From: Orthonyx spaldingii | Taxonomy: Eukaryota > Chordata > Aves > Passeriformes > Orthonychidae | Length of the DNA stretch: 64,000 nucleotides | Direction of reading: 5' to 3' | Assembly: GCA_013397795.1 (NCBI GenBank) | Contig: VZTJ01001205.1 | Span: 313,503 to 377,502 of the forward strand | Shown: positions 1 to 10,712 of the stretch, one piece after another | Numbering within the stretch: the first letter of the stretch is position 1 | Layout: each line of letters starts with the position of its first letter | Translations under genes and position numbers: made by a program | The notes under the pieces: generated by a model | What the model was told of the DNA's origin: nothing | The model's database searches: none | The model's input: the letters and a program-made list of their open reading frames with translations, nothing else

Positions 1-944
1 CTTCGATTGTTTGACGTTTGTGCCTCTGTTCAGCAAGTCTGTTCGTTATCGTTCTCCAATTAACAGAGACTTCTTTTCAGATTATTTTTATGAAATTCTC
101 ATTTAATTAGCAATACAGCTGAGTCTCAAATGGCAGTTTTAAAAATATCCTTCTACCCATCAAGCAGCCAAATGGTCTTTCTGAGGTATCTGTAGAATTG
201 TAAACCTTCATTTGTCTGCTAATTATCCCCCCTGCTTAGATGACGGGAAGGGGAACACCTGACAATCAGGGGTTATTCACCGGACACTTTCATTGAGCAT
301 GGTGTGGAAAAATACAGATTTCACTTATTAAAACCTTCTCAGGGGCTTTTTTTTTAAAGTAGAGATGGGATTTATCAGATTATTTTCAGAATCCACACAA
401 TAGATGGGGAATTAAAATAATAGGACAAATAATAGAAAACAGGTGTGATAGGAGATGTCAGGCATTGTACGAGCACAAAGCAAAATGAGAGGAAATACAC
501 TGATAATGCAATAAGGGAAAAAAAAATAAACTGAACAGTAAAATGTCAGTGAATGGGCCCTCTTGCAATACAGCTGGAGACCATTATGGTATTTAGCAAT
601 GCATACACAAATAAGCTTAAAATGCATATTTGCCATATATTGGTGGGTGTATGTAGTCTGGGAGAAAAAAAGAAATCCTTTAATCTGCCACTGAACCACT
701 TCCACATTTGCAGGGGAACGTGGCAGCTTTCCAGGTCCCTGCTAGTCAGCCCTGCCTTCGCTCTGTGCTCTGTGGCACTGCCCCTCTCCAGCTCTTTGGG
801 GTGGGTGAGCACATCCTGGCGATGCCTCCACTGCCTGCTCCCAGCACCACGGGGATGTTTGTTAATGGGATAAGGGGAAAACTCAGGTTTTCCTAGCACA
901 GGGCTACAGGGCAAAATACTGAATTTGAGACTAAAGGAGACAGA
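1..944. other. Unique noncoding DNA, AT-rich
   Basis: No gene or recognisable repeat is seen. It has A/T-rich words such as TTTAATTAGC. The open frames at 412-914 have no protein features. Confidence 0.5.
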
Positions 945-1075
945 GTAATTGAATGGTTTGGGCTGGTAGGGAGCTTAAAGATCATCTGGGTCCAACCCTC
1001 TGCCACAGGCAGGGACAAAATCTGTTTCAGGTTTAAGCCTAATTCTAGCAGGACATCAAGAGACTTCTGCCCGTG
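945..1075 (-). mobile_element. CR1 LINE 3' fragment
   Basis: The reverse complement carries the CR1 3'-end signature: AGATGATCTTTAAG, a diverged 'cctaccagccc' box and the 'ctgtggcagagggttgga' segment. It is old, with many mismatches and no clean tail repeat. Confidence 0.75.
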
Positions 1076-2839
1076 CTGGAGGTGGGGTTTGGATGCTGTT
1101 GGTGTTACACACGTTCTGCCACTATGGCTTTGCTGTGCTCCTGCTCTCATTGATATCCCAACAGTGCTCTGCAGCCCAGACAGGTAGGAGGAAGGCAAGT
1201 AAACACCAGTGTGGCCATTTCAGTGGCTGGAATGGAGGTAGGGCTTGCAAGGCCCCACCAGCCATCCTCACCAAGTCTCACAAGCTCCAAGAAGAGCTTC
1301 CAATTCAGTGTCTGGGGGCCAGGAGAGAAGGCAGGAATGCCTCCATCCAGGCATTAAAGGGGAGTAATGGAATAGTCTGCTGCTGCCAGGTAAGTGGAGA
1401 GGATTCCTCAGAGAGTCACTTTGGATCTCCAGCTGCAGTAATACATTGTTATGAATCTCTAGCAGTGCACTTGTAGTGCAGCTGGAGAGTATGTCTGACA
1501 TTGCCTCCAGTGACCTTTTCAATATAGTCCAAGTGCTGCAGAGCTGGTCTTTCAAGAGGAATTCAAATCGAATTTACTCAGGCAGAAAGGATTGGCCTGA
1601 GGATAGCCCTGCTACTCACTTCGCATTTCTCCTTGTCATTCTCATGGAAATTGCAGTTCTTTATGCATGGTGCTTCTTCCTACGAACTGCAAATGTCTCC
1701 CTTCAAACAACGGGGACAGCCACGGTTCTAGGCGAGGGTTTGGGGTGGCCCGGCAGTGTCAGGCATTGCTGGGCTGCTGGTGGCAGCAGCAGTGGGAGGA
1801 CGGAGGTGTGAACTGGAACACAACCAGCTGAAAGGTGACGATGTGGCCCTGTGTGCTGGCACACCAAATTAGCTGCTGCACGTCAGGCATCCACCATCGT
1901 GTTAGAAAATGCAGCTCACTGCCATGGGATGGAATAGCTGAGATTTGGATAAACTTCAGGTGCAGCGAGAGAAATTCATTGAGGGCTCTGCAAGGTCAGA
2001 CAGCCAAGGAGCAACAGCTGGTGCTAACACTAATGGCCCTGGGATGAGGTCTCTGCCCTTCTTGGGGCAAAGTGTATGTGTTTGGGAGGGGGAAATGTTG
2101 GTGTTTTCATGTGCTTTCCTGGCACAGTATGATTATTTCATACGTTTGTCTGAGGTGCTTTAAAATGTAATTTCTTTGATTAATTTGGTGTCTATATTTT
2201 CACTGTTTTGTTCGCTCCAATTTATGACAAAATTGAACAAAGTGGGTAACAAAATATAGCCCTGTCAGGCTCCTGTCTTCACGGATATAAAGAAAAATGT
2301 GAAACTGTCAGGCACACAAATGTGCCAAACCCCAAGGAAAATTATTACATTCTGCTTGACATTTACTTTAATTTTACAAAATTCTGTAATACCATTATAA
2401 ATAATAATAATAAAAAGCGGCACGGAAATATTTTTAAGTGTATTTATTTTCATTTGCTAGCTTGGTGATGTATGGGTTTGTTTTATTTTCTTTTTTCCCC
2501 CTCTCTGCATCAGAAGAGAGAATGAGCACCTTGAGCTCGAGTGCTGCCGCCTGCCCGAGTGCGGGGTGGCTGGAGCAGGGTATCCAAGGAAATGTGCCTG
2601 CTCACAAGGAGGGGGCAAAGTAACAGCAGACATCTCTGCTTCCAAAAGCTCTGCAAGGCTGTGGCTGAGCCCCTGTAAAGTTCTCTCCAAGGGACAGGTG
2701 TCAGAGACGGAAAATAATTCATGCCTCAAACATTGATATTCCAAAAGGCAACAACCAGAGAAGACACCCTGAAGACTGAACTTTGGACTGGAAGTCAAAC
2801 TACTGAGATTAGATAAAGGGAAAAGCCTTTGTCCAGTCA
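1076..2839. other. Unique noncoding DNA
   Basis: Nothing recognisable is seen. The part at 2160-2430 is AT-rich, contains an AAT run, and could be a regulatory or conserved stretch. Confidence 0.45.
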
Positions 2840-3590
2840 TGTCAGGCTGAGGGGAAGGTATGCATCCACCAGCTCAGCTGTGCTGAGACAATGGTCCCTG
2901 GCTGAGTTTGGGGTGAGGGGGGAGAACACAGCTCACAGAAGGCAGACTTACAAACTCCCCCCAACCGAGTGTGGTGGGGGAGAGGAGGTTTTTGGGTGCA
3001 TGGGATAAACCACTGGCCAGAGGCAGTGAAAACCCATCCTCCCTTATCCAGACTGGCCCAGCTGTGGAACTCCAACCCCACAGGCCACATCCACAGGACG
3101 CTCACGTGAGAAGCAGCTGAGGGGGAGTCCAAATCCATCAAAGACCCCCCAAAGTGCTCCCCAGAAGCCTTGCACCACAGGACTGCACGTGATGCAACAG
3201 ATCGAAGTCTGTTGCAAGAGACAATGGCAAAATCAGCCCCCCACCTCCCCCAGGGGGACATGCCTGGACATCACCACCTGGCTTGAGGGTATGTTAACCC
3301 ACAGCATTCTATGCTTTTTGGAGGGCACTTTCATCACCAAGGACACCGGCTGGAGAGGATCAATGGAGCAGCGTTGGGATCCACAGGGTGGTGACATTTT
3401 CCTTATTCTGTCTCTGTCACCCTCTTTCTGTCCCCCCCACCTCTTGTTTTTCCTTCTTTGACTCTCTTTCTCTCTCCCTGTCTCATATCTATCAAATAAA
3501 ACCCATACTATTGACTGGCATACGATCTCGTTTGCACCTTAATTTGGGCAGAGGTATTTCTAAGAACCGAAGAATTGGATGATGACAGCA
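2840..3590 (+). mobile_element. Probable solo LTR of an endogenous retrovirus (class III/ERVL-like)
   Basis: A GC-moderate block of about 750 bp begins TGTCAGGCTG and ends near GATGACAGCA. TGTCA at the start and TGACA near the end form inverted termini. AATAAA lies at 3495-3500, preceded by a long C/T-rich tract (about 3405-3490) and followed by a short U5-like tail containing TTTGCACCTTAATTTGGGCA. This arrangement resembles long avian ERV LTRs. If the end is 3590, the flanks AGTCA (2835-2839) and GGTCA (3591-3595) could be a 5-bp target duplication with one change; ending at 3587 gives no duplication. No clear TATA box or viral coding sequence is visible. The family assignment is inferred. 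Confidence 0.6.
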
Positions 3591-6520
3591 GGTCACTGGG
3601 TCAGGTCAGTAACTAGCAATGCCAACCCAAGAGCGTTGGTTTGTACCAGCTGAGGGTCTGAGTGGGGCTGATCCAGCACTGCTGTGTGGGAACAGGAGAC
3701 AGACACCCCAGTAAGTGTGGGAAGTGAGCAGTCTAATCCAAAGACTAGTAATGAAAGTAAAGAAAGAGTTGAGAAAAAAAGGCACAAGAGGGTGGAAGCC
3801 AGCAGCACTCAGCTTTCAAGAATGGGATGAGCGAAGGCTTTTTGAAAAAATACACGTGGGTGATGCTGAGGGCCTAATCCTGCTCTGCCTGCTGATGTGA
3901 GCACCACGTTCTACCCTTCCCTTGAGACCAGGGCTGGCTCCTGAGGCCACCCCAGCCTTGAAGCTCCTATGCAGAAGCACAGATGCTGTGGACTGTAGCA
4001 GTTTTTAATGGAGAGGCAGCTGTTCTGTCTGGCTCTTTGGGGGGGCTCGAAAGCCCCCTCGAATCAACCCACTTCATTCTCTCACCTCACTTTCTTCTGA
4101 AAATCCTGTTCTCCTCCCCACCAAGCCTCAAATTAGAGTCACACACTCCAAAGGAAATGGGAGAAGAAAACCACTGCAAGACATCAAGGTGACTGTTCCT
4201 CTGACAGCTGAAAGCAAAGAAAAGTGTATGAAAATAATTGATGGGATGTAGCAAATGGGGCTGGCATCATTTACATACTGAACTGACAGCAGTGCCATTC
4301 ACGGGCCCTTTCCACTGTAAATAATGCCACACAGTGACACAGAAAAGTCTTATTTATCTTGGAAGTTAAAAAGGCACCATCTGAGTGGGCAGCCAGCTTC
4401 TGGACTCCCCGAGAAAATGTTTATATTTTCTTGGGAGAGGTTGCATTAGATAAAATATAACATGGCTGATATGGGCAAGGCTCTGTTAGTCAGTGAGCTC
4501 CAGGGATTTCCAGCCCATGTTCATGATCCCTGTGCTCATCCCAAGGGCTGAGGTGTTGCCTGGGACACAGCTCCAACACACTGATATCTGAAAACCACAA
4601 AGGGCTTTGAGTGGTCAATATTTGTTACCTTTTCCCCTTGTCATCCCCATAGTCTCTCATTTCCAGTGTGCTTGGGTTTCCTTGAGAGCCTCCAGCTGTG
4701 CTGCATTTGGGGCTGAGTGCTCCCCACTGCCCTCCCTGCTGCTCTCAGAAAAGCACCTGGTTTGGTCACAGGAAGCTCAGTTTAAGTAGCTGTGCTGGGG
4801 TGTTCTGCTTTGGTTTGGCAAGAGCAGGTTAGAAAGCGTTCTGTGGGTTGGGATATCCAGGGAATTGGTGACCTTTGCTGCTGAGCAAGTCCTTGCACAG
4901 TTCCACCCACCTGTACCTGATGGGAAGGTGCACCTTGGCCATTACATTGCACAGGGGAGTGTCACAGCATTGGTCCTCTAAGCCCTGATGTCCTTGCATT
5001 GCTGAGCTGGTGGGAACAGGCTTTGCTGAGGAGTGGGATGCTTTCAGAGGAAAAGGTTGGGTGAAAGGTTTTGGTGAGCTAGACTCTTCCAGCTTGTAAG
5101 GTTTAATTCGTTTATATCTGTGAGGGATGGCTGCTGTTGGGAACTAAACCCTGGGGAAGCAGCGAGGCTCTGTCTTCCCAGACAAGTCAGGAAGCTCATT
5201 CCTGGTGTTTCCAGCAGCACTCCTGTCATGCTGGTTCAATGGCCAGCAGGCCTGGACCCCTCCACGCTGCACTCCAGTGAGCAGAGCTGCTCCTGAGTGC
5301 CAACACCAACCATCTCCTCTCCCTCTGTGGCCACCTCAGCCCCTCGGGGCTGTGCTCTGCCAGCCTGCAGGTCTCCACTCAACCTCTCCTTTATAAAGCC
5401 CTTCTGGGAAGTGGAATGTGCTGCTGCTCAGGAAAAGGCGTTATAATGGGCAGGTACCTGTGGGGGAAGATGGATCACTGAGTCAGAAATCAATCGAGAG
5501 CTTGTGATGGCATCATAAATCAGGGGATGCTGAGCGTTAAAGAAACCCAACACTTGATTTATAACTTGGCACAAGCCATTTGTTGCCAGCCAAGATTTTC
5601 AGAAAGAGAAACATTTTTGTAAGCTTAATTTAACGTTATTTTTTTCCACTGTGCTAAGTGGTTCTGTAGGGTTTATTTTTCCCCCCACAGATAAAACTCA
5701 ATTTGCAGATAAAAGCAGCCAAATGACATCTGAAAGTTTTCTTTCCCTTTGAAATGCTTGATGGGTTTGTGCTCTCTGTTCCCTAATCCATGGTCATTCT
5801 TCTCTCAGCCTGGACTCCTTCCTGATGTCTTTTAATATTGAGTCTCGCTGGGAGTTGGAGGCTTTTCCTCGTAGATGGCTGGTGCAAATCCAGCTCACGC
5901 TGCTGAGCAGTGTTATCAGTTAATCACCGCTCTGCTGCTGATGTGGAGCTCGTTTTGGTAGCAGCAGCAGGTAGGCAGCTGCCTCACCTAAACCTGCTCT
6001 GTCAGCTGCGTGTCTGGGTGGCTGCAGGAGAGGCTGAACAATCAGCTCCAGTGGCCACGGGATTTACCCCGAGCTGCGGGGGCTCGGGAGGGGGAGTTTG
6101 TGCTGCTGCTGCCCAGTGCTGAGACTGGGAGCCTGCAGTGCCCCATGCATCAGAGTGGCTTTTCTGTCCCTGCATCTCAGCATCTCCAGGAGGGCATCTC
6201 CTCTCTAATGCTGACAGGGAATGTATCATTAATATGTATTTTTTTTTAGTTTTTTTAAAATGATGAATTAAAGTATTGTTCTGGTGTGAGGGGTTTTTTT
6301 GAGAATTTAAAATTAAGCATCTGTTAAGGTGATCTGGGCATCAGGCTTGATGGACAATGCTGTTCCCAGAGTACTTATCTTTTTTTCTGTTATTTTACAA
6401 TTAGTTGGATTTTGGACTTGATTTGTTTGGGTGCCTTAAACCAAGGTGGGAAAGCACAAAGGAGAGCTATTCTGGAGTTTTCTGTTTGCCCTGGTGACAC
6501 TGTGTATGTAACGTGTACAG
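3591..6520. other. Unique noncoding DNA
   Basis: No supported gene or repeat is seen. GC and AT content alternate, and the short open frames have chance composition. Confidence 0.5.
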
Positions 6521-6708
6521 CACAGGAACAGCCTCCCCAGGGTCGTGGTCACAGCACTGAGTCTGTCTGAGTTGCACAAGTGTTTGGACAATGACTTCAG
6601 GCACATGGGGGATTCTTGGGGATGTCTTGGAGATGTGCTGAGCTAAGAGTTGGACTTGATGATCCTTTGTGGGTCCCTTCCAACTCAGAATATCCTGTGG
6701 TTCTGAGA
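6521..6708 (+). mobile_element. CR1 LINE 3' fragment, 'tccaactcag' type
   Basis: It begins in the 'ggaacagcctccccagggt' segment and runs through 'tttggacaatgac', 'cacatgggggattcttgggg' and GAGTTGGACTTGATGATCC to CCCTTCCAACTCAGAATAT. The CAACTCAG ending marks a different CR1 subfamily from the CAACCCAAACC copies elsewhere in the window. The 5' end is truncated. Confidence 0.9.
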
Positions 6709-8250
6709 TAATTGTGCTTCTTAATTGGAAATATTTGTCAGTGCAAAGCATTGTGCACGAGGTCATGGTGGGAGTGTGCTCAGTTTGCAACTTGTCTCAG
6801 ACCCACTCGTGGTTCTGGCAAATCTATTCCAGGCAAAAAAGATAACAAGCAAGAAGAAATAAAAGAAGTATGGAACTCAAATATCCTCCACTTACAAATG
6901 GTGCCTGTGGTCCATTTAGCTTCATATCCACAAAGTAATATTGTTCATAGGCAAAAATCCCGGGAGCTTCCTGGAACAGAGAGGATCGGTGTTGCTTAGT
7001 TACCAGTGCTACGCTGGCATGCTGAGATAAATCAATACAGCTCCAAATATTAAAGCCTTTAAAATAAAATCAAAGCTGTGTCCATAGTCCCCAGTGCTTC
7101 CTCTTCACCTGGGAGGAGCCGTGGCACTGGAGCTGTGCGGGAGCCATGGACACAGCGGCTGCACAGGCTGTTGCTCTGCCTTCCGCTTCTCCCTTCTCCC
7201 ACTCCTGGAACTCAAAGTGAGAACGGGCTGAGCCATCCCAAAGGAGAGAGCAGGATGGAGGGGGTGGACAACAGAGCTTTGTATGGATGTGGAGGTGACT
7301 TCTGTCTGCTCTGCAGCTGCTCTGAGCCCGTCCCTCCTGCACGAGCAAGCGCCCGGCCTCGGACAGACACATGGTAGCAGCAGCTCTTGGCTGCTGGGGC
7401 CTGGTGAGGTCTGCCCAGGCCAAGATGCTCTGAGCTCAGCCTGAAAGGACTGCAGAGCCCTGAGCAGAGTCATGGCATGTGCTGACAGTGTCTGCTGAGA
7501 AATAGGGAGTGGGGAAATATCTATAAAAAATGCCAGAGCAGCTTGGTTCCCCAGGGAGGTGCCTCGGCTGCCAAGATCCCAGGTCCCTCTTCACCCTGGG
7601 GTGGACGTGAAGGTGGGACAGTATTGCCTTTGGAGAGGACGTAGAGAACTTCAAATGTTTGAGTCTTGCTTTTAATTAAATAAGAGTGAGGAAATCATAT
7701 CCCACAGATTGAAAGAGAACCAGCAAAGCACAGAAAAGAAGTAATGCTCTTTGGCTCATTTACTAGAGTGAATAAAATTAGTAGTGATTGACCTAACTTG
7801 CCTGTATAAATACAATTTATGTAATTTGCTGAGACTGATTTTTCTACAGACGAAGAATGGTACAGGAAGATCTTGCTCTGGAGTCAAATGTTAGCAATGC
7901 CCTGCACGCAGAGGCTTGGGGTGGGCTGCCTGGATCGGGTCTCTGGGCTTGGAAATCCCAGGGAACGGGTGTTCAGGTTCTGGAATGCAAATGTAAAACA
8001 ATCAGAGACGTTGGTGCATGGGCACCGTGCTAAGTCACTTACTGGTGCCTGAGAGTGGGTTAAGCTGTCTATATAGACACAGCCCTTGGAATTTGTGTGA
8101 CAGTAATGCCTAGAGAAACCTACCAGGATTAGATCACTTATATCAGATTTGGTAGATAGGCATGTACAGCCTCTTCTCCCAAAAGATTGTAATGTAAGTA
8201 GACAAGTTAAAATAATGGTGAGAAAAAAAGGCTGTAACTTTACTCAAGCT
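6709..8250. other. Unique noncoding DNA
   Basis: GC-richer at 7080-7600 and AT-rich at 7660-8240. No gene is recognised. Confidence 0.5.
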
Positions 8251-8362
8251 TGTAGATGGCAAACTGAGCACAGCAAGGCTCAGTCACTTGCCCACAGGGA
8301 CAAAAAAAAGTGTAGTTGAGCTGAGAATTGAACCCATAAGTTGTTAATTCTCGCTCCAGCAA
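8251..8362 (+). mobile_element. Possible ancient MIR-type SINE relic
   Basis: The order of words matches the 3' half of MIR-like SINEs: GATGGCAAACTGAGCACAGC, then TCACTTGCCCACAGGGAC, then TGAGAATTGAACCCATAAG, then CTCGCTCCAG. In MIR these correspond to the segments 'gaaactgaggcacag', 'acttgcccaaggtcac', 'gggattcgaaccca' and 'ctccag'. The relic is heavily diverged, as expected for an element older than the bird-mammal split. Confidence 0.6.
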
Positions 8363-9642
8363 GTGCTGGAAGTGCCAGGACAGGTTGAGGATGCTGCATT
8401 GATCCTTTGCTGGCACAGATCCCATGGTCCCTGTGGCTGCTGGGCTGGACAGCTTGGGACAACAGACCAGCCCTGGCAGAGTGTCAGGACTGTGCTCAGC
8501 AGCCCACGGGATGTGCTGGAGCAAGGGCTGGTCTCTGGCAGCTTCAGGGTGCCAGTGAGGAGGTGGCACCTCCTCGGGGAGGCAAGGGCAAGGCCGGGCT
8601 CTCCCGGGCTCCCTGCCCACAGCCACTGGCACAGGGGGTGTTTGTGAGGGCTGGTGGCAACGTGGGAGCGGCAAACTTCCCTGCTGGGAGAGAGGCAGGG
8701 CTGCAGGATGGTTTGGAGGCATCTGCTGCAGTTCCTGCACCAAGCTGTCCTCCACAGGAGCCACTCTCTCCCCAGTGCTGGAAGCAGGGCCCAGAGAGCA
8801 GGAACTCCCCAGCCCGACCCCGCAGCCGCTGTGCCTTGGTGGGTGATGGGATGGGCTGGGGGGTGCTCTGGAGTGAGCAGAGCTCCTGAGGAGCTGCTGG
8901 AAGCCAAGAGCTGGCAGATTTCCAGGCTCACTGGGAAAGCTCATGCTTTCATTGCTCCTTTCCTCCTCCCAGGGCCCTGGGAGATCACAGACCACCAGGA
9001 GAGCCTTAGCAGGAGAGGAAGAGCCATGAATGAGTTTCTTCTTTCCCTACTGAGCATCAGTGTCTCCCTGCACTTCACTTGCAGCAAACAGCCCAGTAGT
9101 ACCTCCAGCCATGAGGTATCTCCATCCATATGAGAGGGACCCTGGGACTTCTCTTGATCATCCTGGAGAACTTTTATTATAGGGCCAGAAAGAGGAGAGT
9201 GAGGAATGAGGCTCTGGGAAGCCCTGGTTCAGTGGGCTGTTCCCTTGCTCTTCAACATCCCTGTCCTTCATTTGTCTTCCCTTTGTGAGACAGAATATTC
9301 AGAATTGCCAAATTCTTGAGGTTTTCACGAGCCCTATGGCTGCTTGGGAAACATGGTTTTCTCTTTTCTTTTTGGTTTTTTTTTTTAAAGAGGTTCTCAG
9401 AAACAATCTTCCCTTTGTTTCCCTTTCTACTAGAAAGCTGAAAAATTGGCAGTCTCTGGCTATAATCCACGCCAGCTGACATTTTGTGGATAAACTTTGT
9501 CCTTCCACTTTTTTCCTGTGTTGAACAGCGTGGCACACACCTCTTGGAAGAAACCAGGTCATTATAATACAGCTTGTGTGGCACTGAGAGGAGAGGAGGA
9601 GCAATAAAATGTGCCGGTGTGCACAACTGGCCAAGAGAAGGA
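8363..9642. other. Unique GC-rich noncoding DNA
   Basis: GC-rich sequence with long overlapping open frames on both strands (251 residues on the minus strand, 160 on the plus). They are low-complexity proline/serine/leucine readings of GC-rich DNA and show no domain. Confidence 0.5.
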
Positions 9643-9773
9643 AGTGTCCAAAACCAGGCTGGATGGGGCTTGGAGAAACATGGCCTAGTGGAAAGTGTCC
9701 CTGCCCATGGCAGGGGGTTGGGGTGAGATGATCTTGAAGGTTCCTTCCACTCCAACTCTTTCTGTGATTCTTA
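9643..9773 (+). mobile_element. CR1 LINE 3' fragment
   Basis: The last 130 bp of a CR1: GTGTCCAAAACCAGGCTGGA, TGCCCATGGCAGGGGGTTGG, GAGATGATCTTGAAGGTTCC and a tail ending TTTCTGTGATTCTTA. The 5' end is strongly truncated. Confidence 0.9.
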
Positions 9774-10285
9774 GGTATATTATAATTGATTTAGCTGAGT
9801 AGTGGTTAAGTCTCCAGAGACCTCCTTGTTTTCATTTTTACCTACTCCATGGGAAGCTACTCTGGAGGCCTCTGGAGAGAAATGCCAGGCAGAATTCAGG
9901 TGAGTGGTGTCCAAACTAAGGTAAGAAAATTCATTTTCATGGAGAGCAGCCAGTGAGGATTAGCAGGCAGTGGAGTGGGATGCGGGTGGAGAAATGATTA
10001 CAGGTTGATAAAGGCAGATGTACGACAGAAACAGCTAAAAACTGGTTTAAATATTTATAAGAACCCAGAGGTCTCTTACAAATGTTGTGTTTGGGAAGGA
10101 GCTGGAGTGATCTGTAGCTGCTCTTTGCCCTGCTCGCTCTGCTTCCATCGCTCCATGGTCTGAGCCAACCTGGGTGTCCCACCGTGCAGGTGGAACTTCA
10201 GGTCACACAAACAGTGCACAGCACACGGTGCTGTCCTGGAGGGGCCCTTGTGGGAGCATTCCTGAGCCCCCTGGCTCCAGCAGAA
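9774..10285. other. Unique noncoding spacer between two CR1 copies
   Basis: No gene, RNA or repeat is recognised in this spacer. Confidence 0.5.
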
Positions 10286-10712
10286 GATGCTCCAAGGGCT
10301 GGAGCCCCTCTGCTCTGGAGCCAGGCTGAGAGAGCTGGGGGTATTCTCTTGGAGAGGAGAAGGCTCTGGGGAGACCTCAGAGCCCCTTGCAGGGCCTAAA
10401 GGGGCTCCAAGAGAGCTGGAGAGGGACTGGGGACAAGGGATGGAGGGACAGGACACAGGGAATGGTTTCATCCTGACAGAGGGTGGGTTTAGGTTGTATA
10501 TTGGGAAGAAATTCTTCCCTGTGAGGGCGGGGAGGCTCTGACACTGGGCCCAGAGCAGCTGTGGCTGCCCCTGGATCCCTGGCAGTGTCCAAGGCCAGGT
10601 TGGAGGGGCTTGGAGCACCCTGGTCTGGTGGGAGGTGTCCCTACCATGGCAGGGGTGGAATGAGATGAGATTTGAAGTCCCTTCCAACCCAAACCATCCT
10701 GTGATTCCGTGG
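10286..10712 (+). mobile_element. CR1 LINE 3' fragment, 430 bp
   Basis: It covers the end of ORF2 and the 3' UTR: 'ctggagcccctctgctctgg', 'gagagctgggggtattctct', 'ggagggacaggacacaggg', 'gggaagaaattcttccctgt', 'ctgtggctgcccctggatcc', then CCCTTCCAACCCAAACCAT and TGTGATTCCGTGG. The overlapping long open frames on both strands (10076-11199) are largely chance frames through this element. It is one of the better preserved copies. Confidence 0.95.

Noticed and set aside
8240..8995. 251-residue minus-strand open frame
   Set aside because: Low-complexity proline/serine-rich reading of GC-rich DNA, overlapped by equally long frames on the other strand and starting inside a probable SINE relic.
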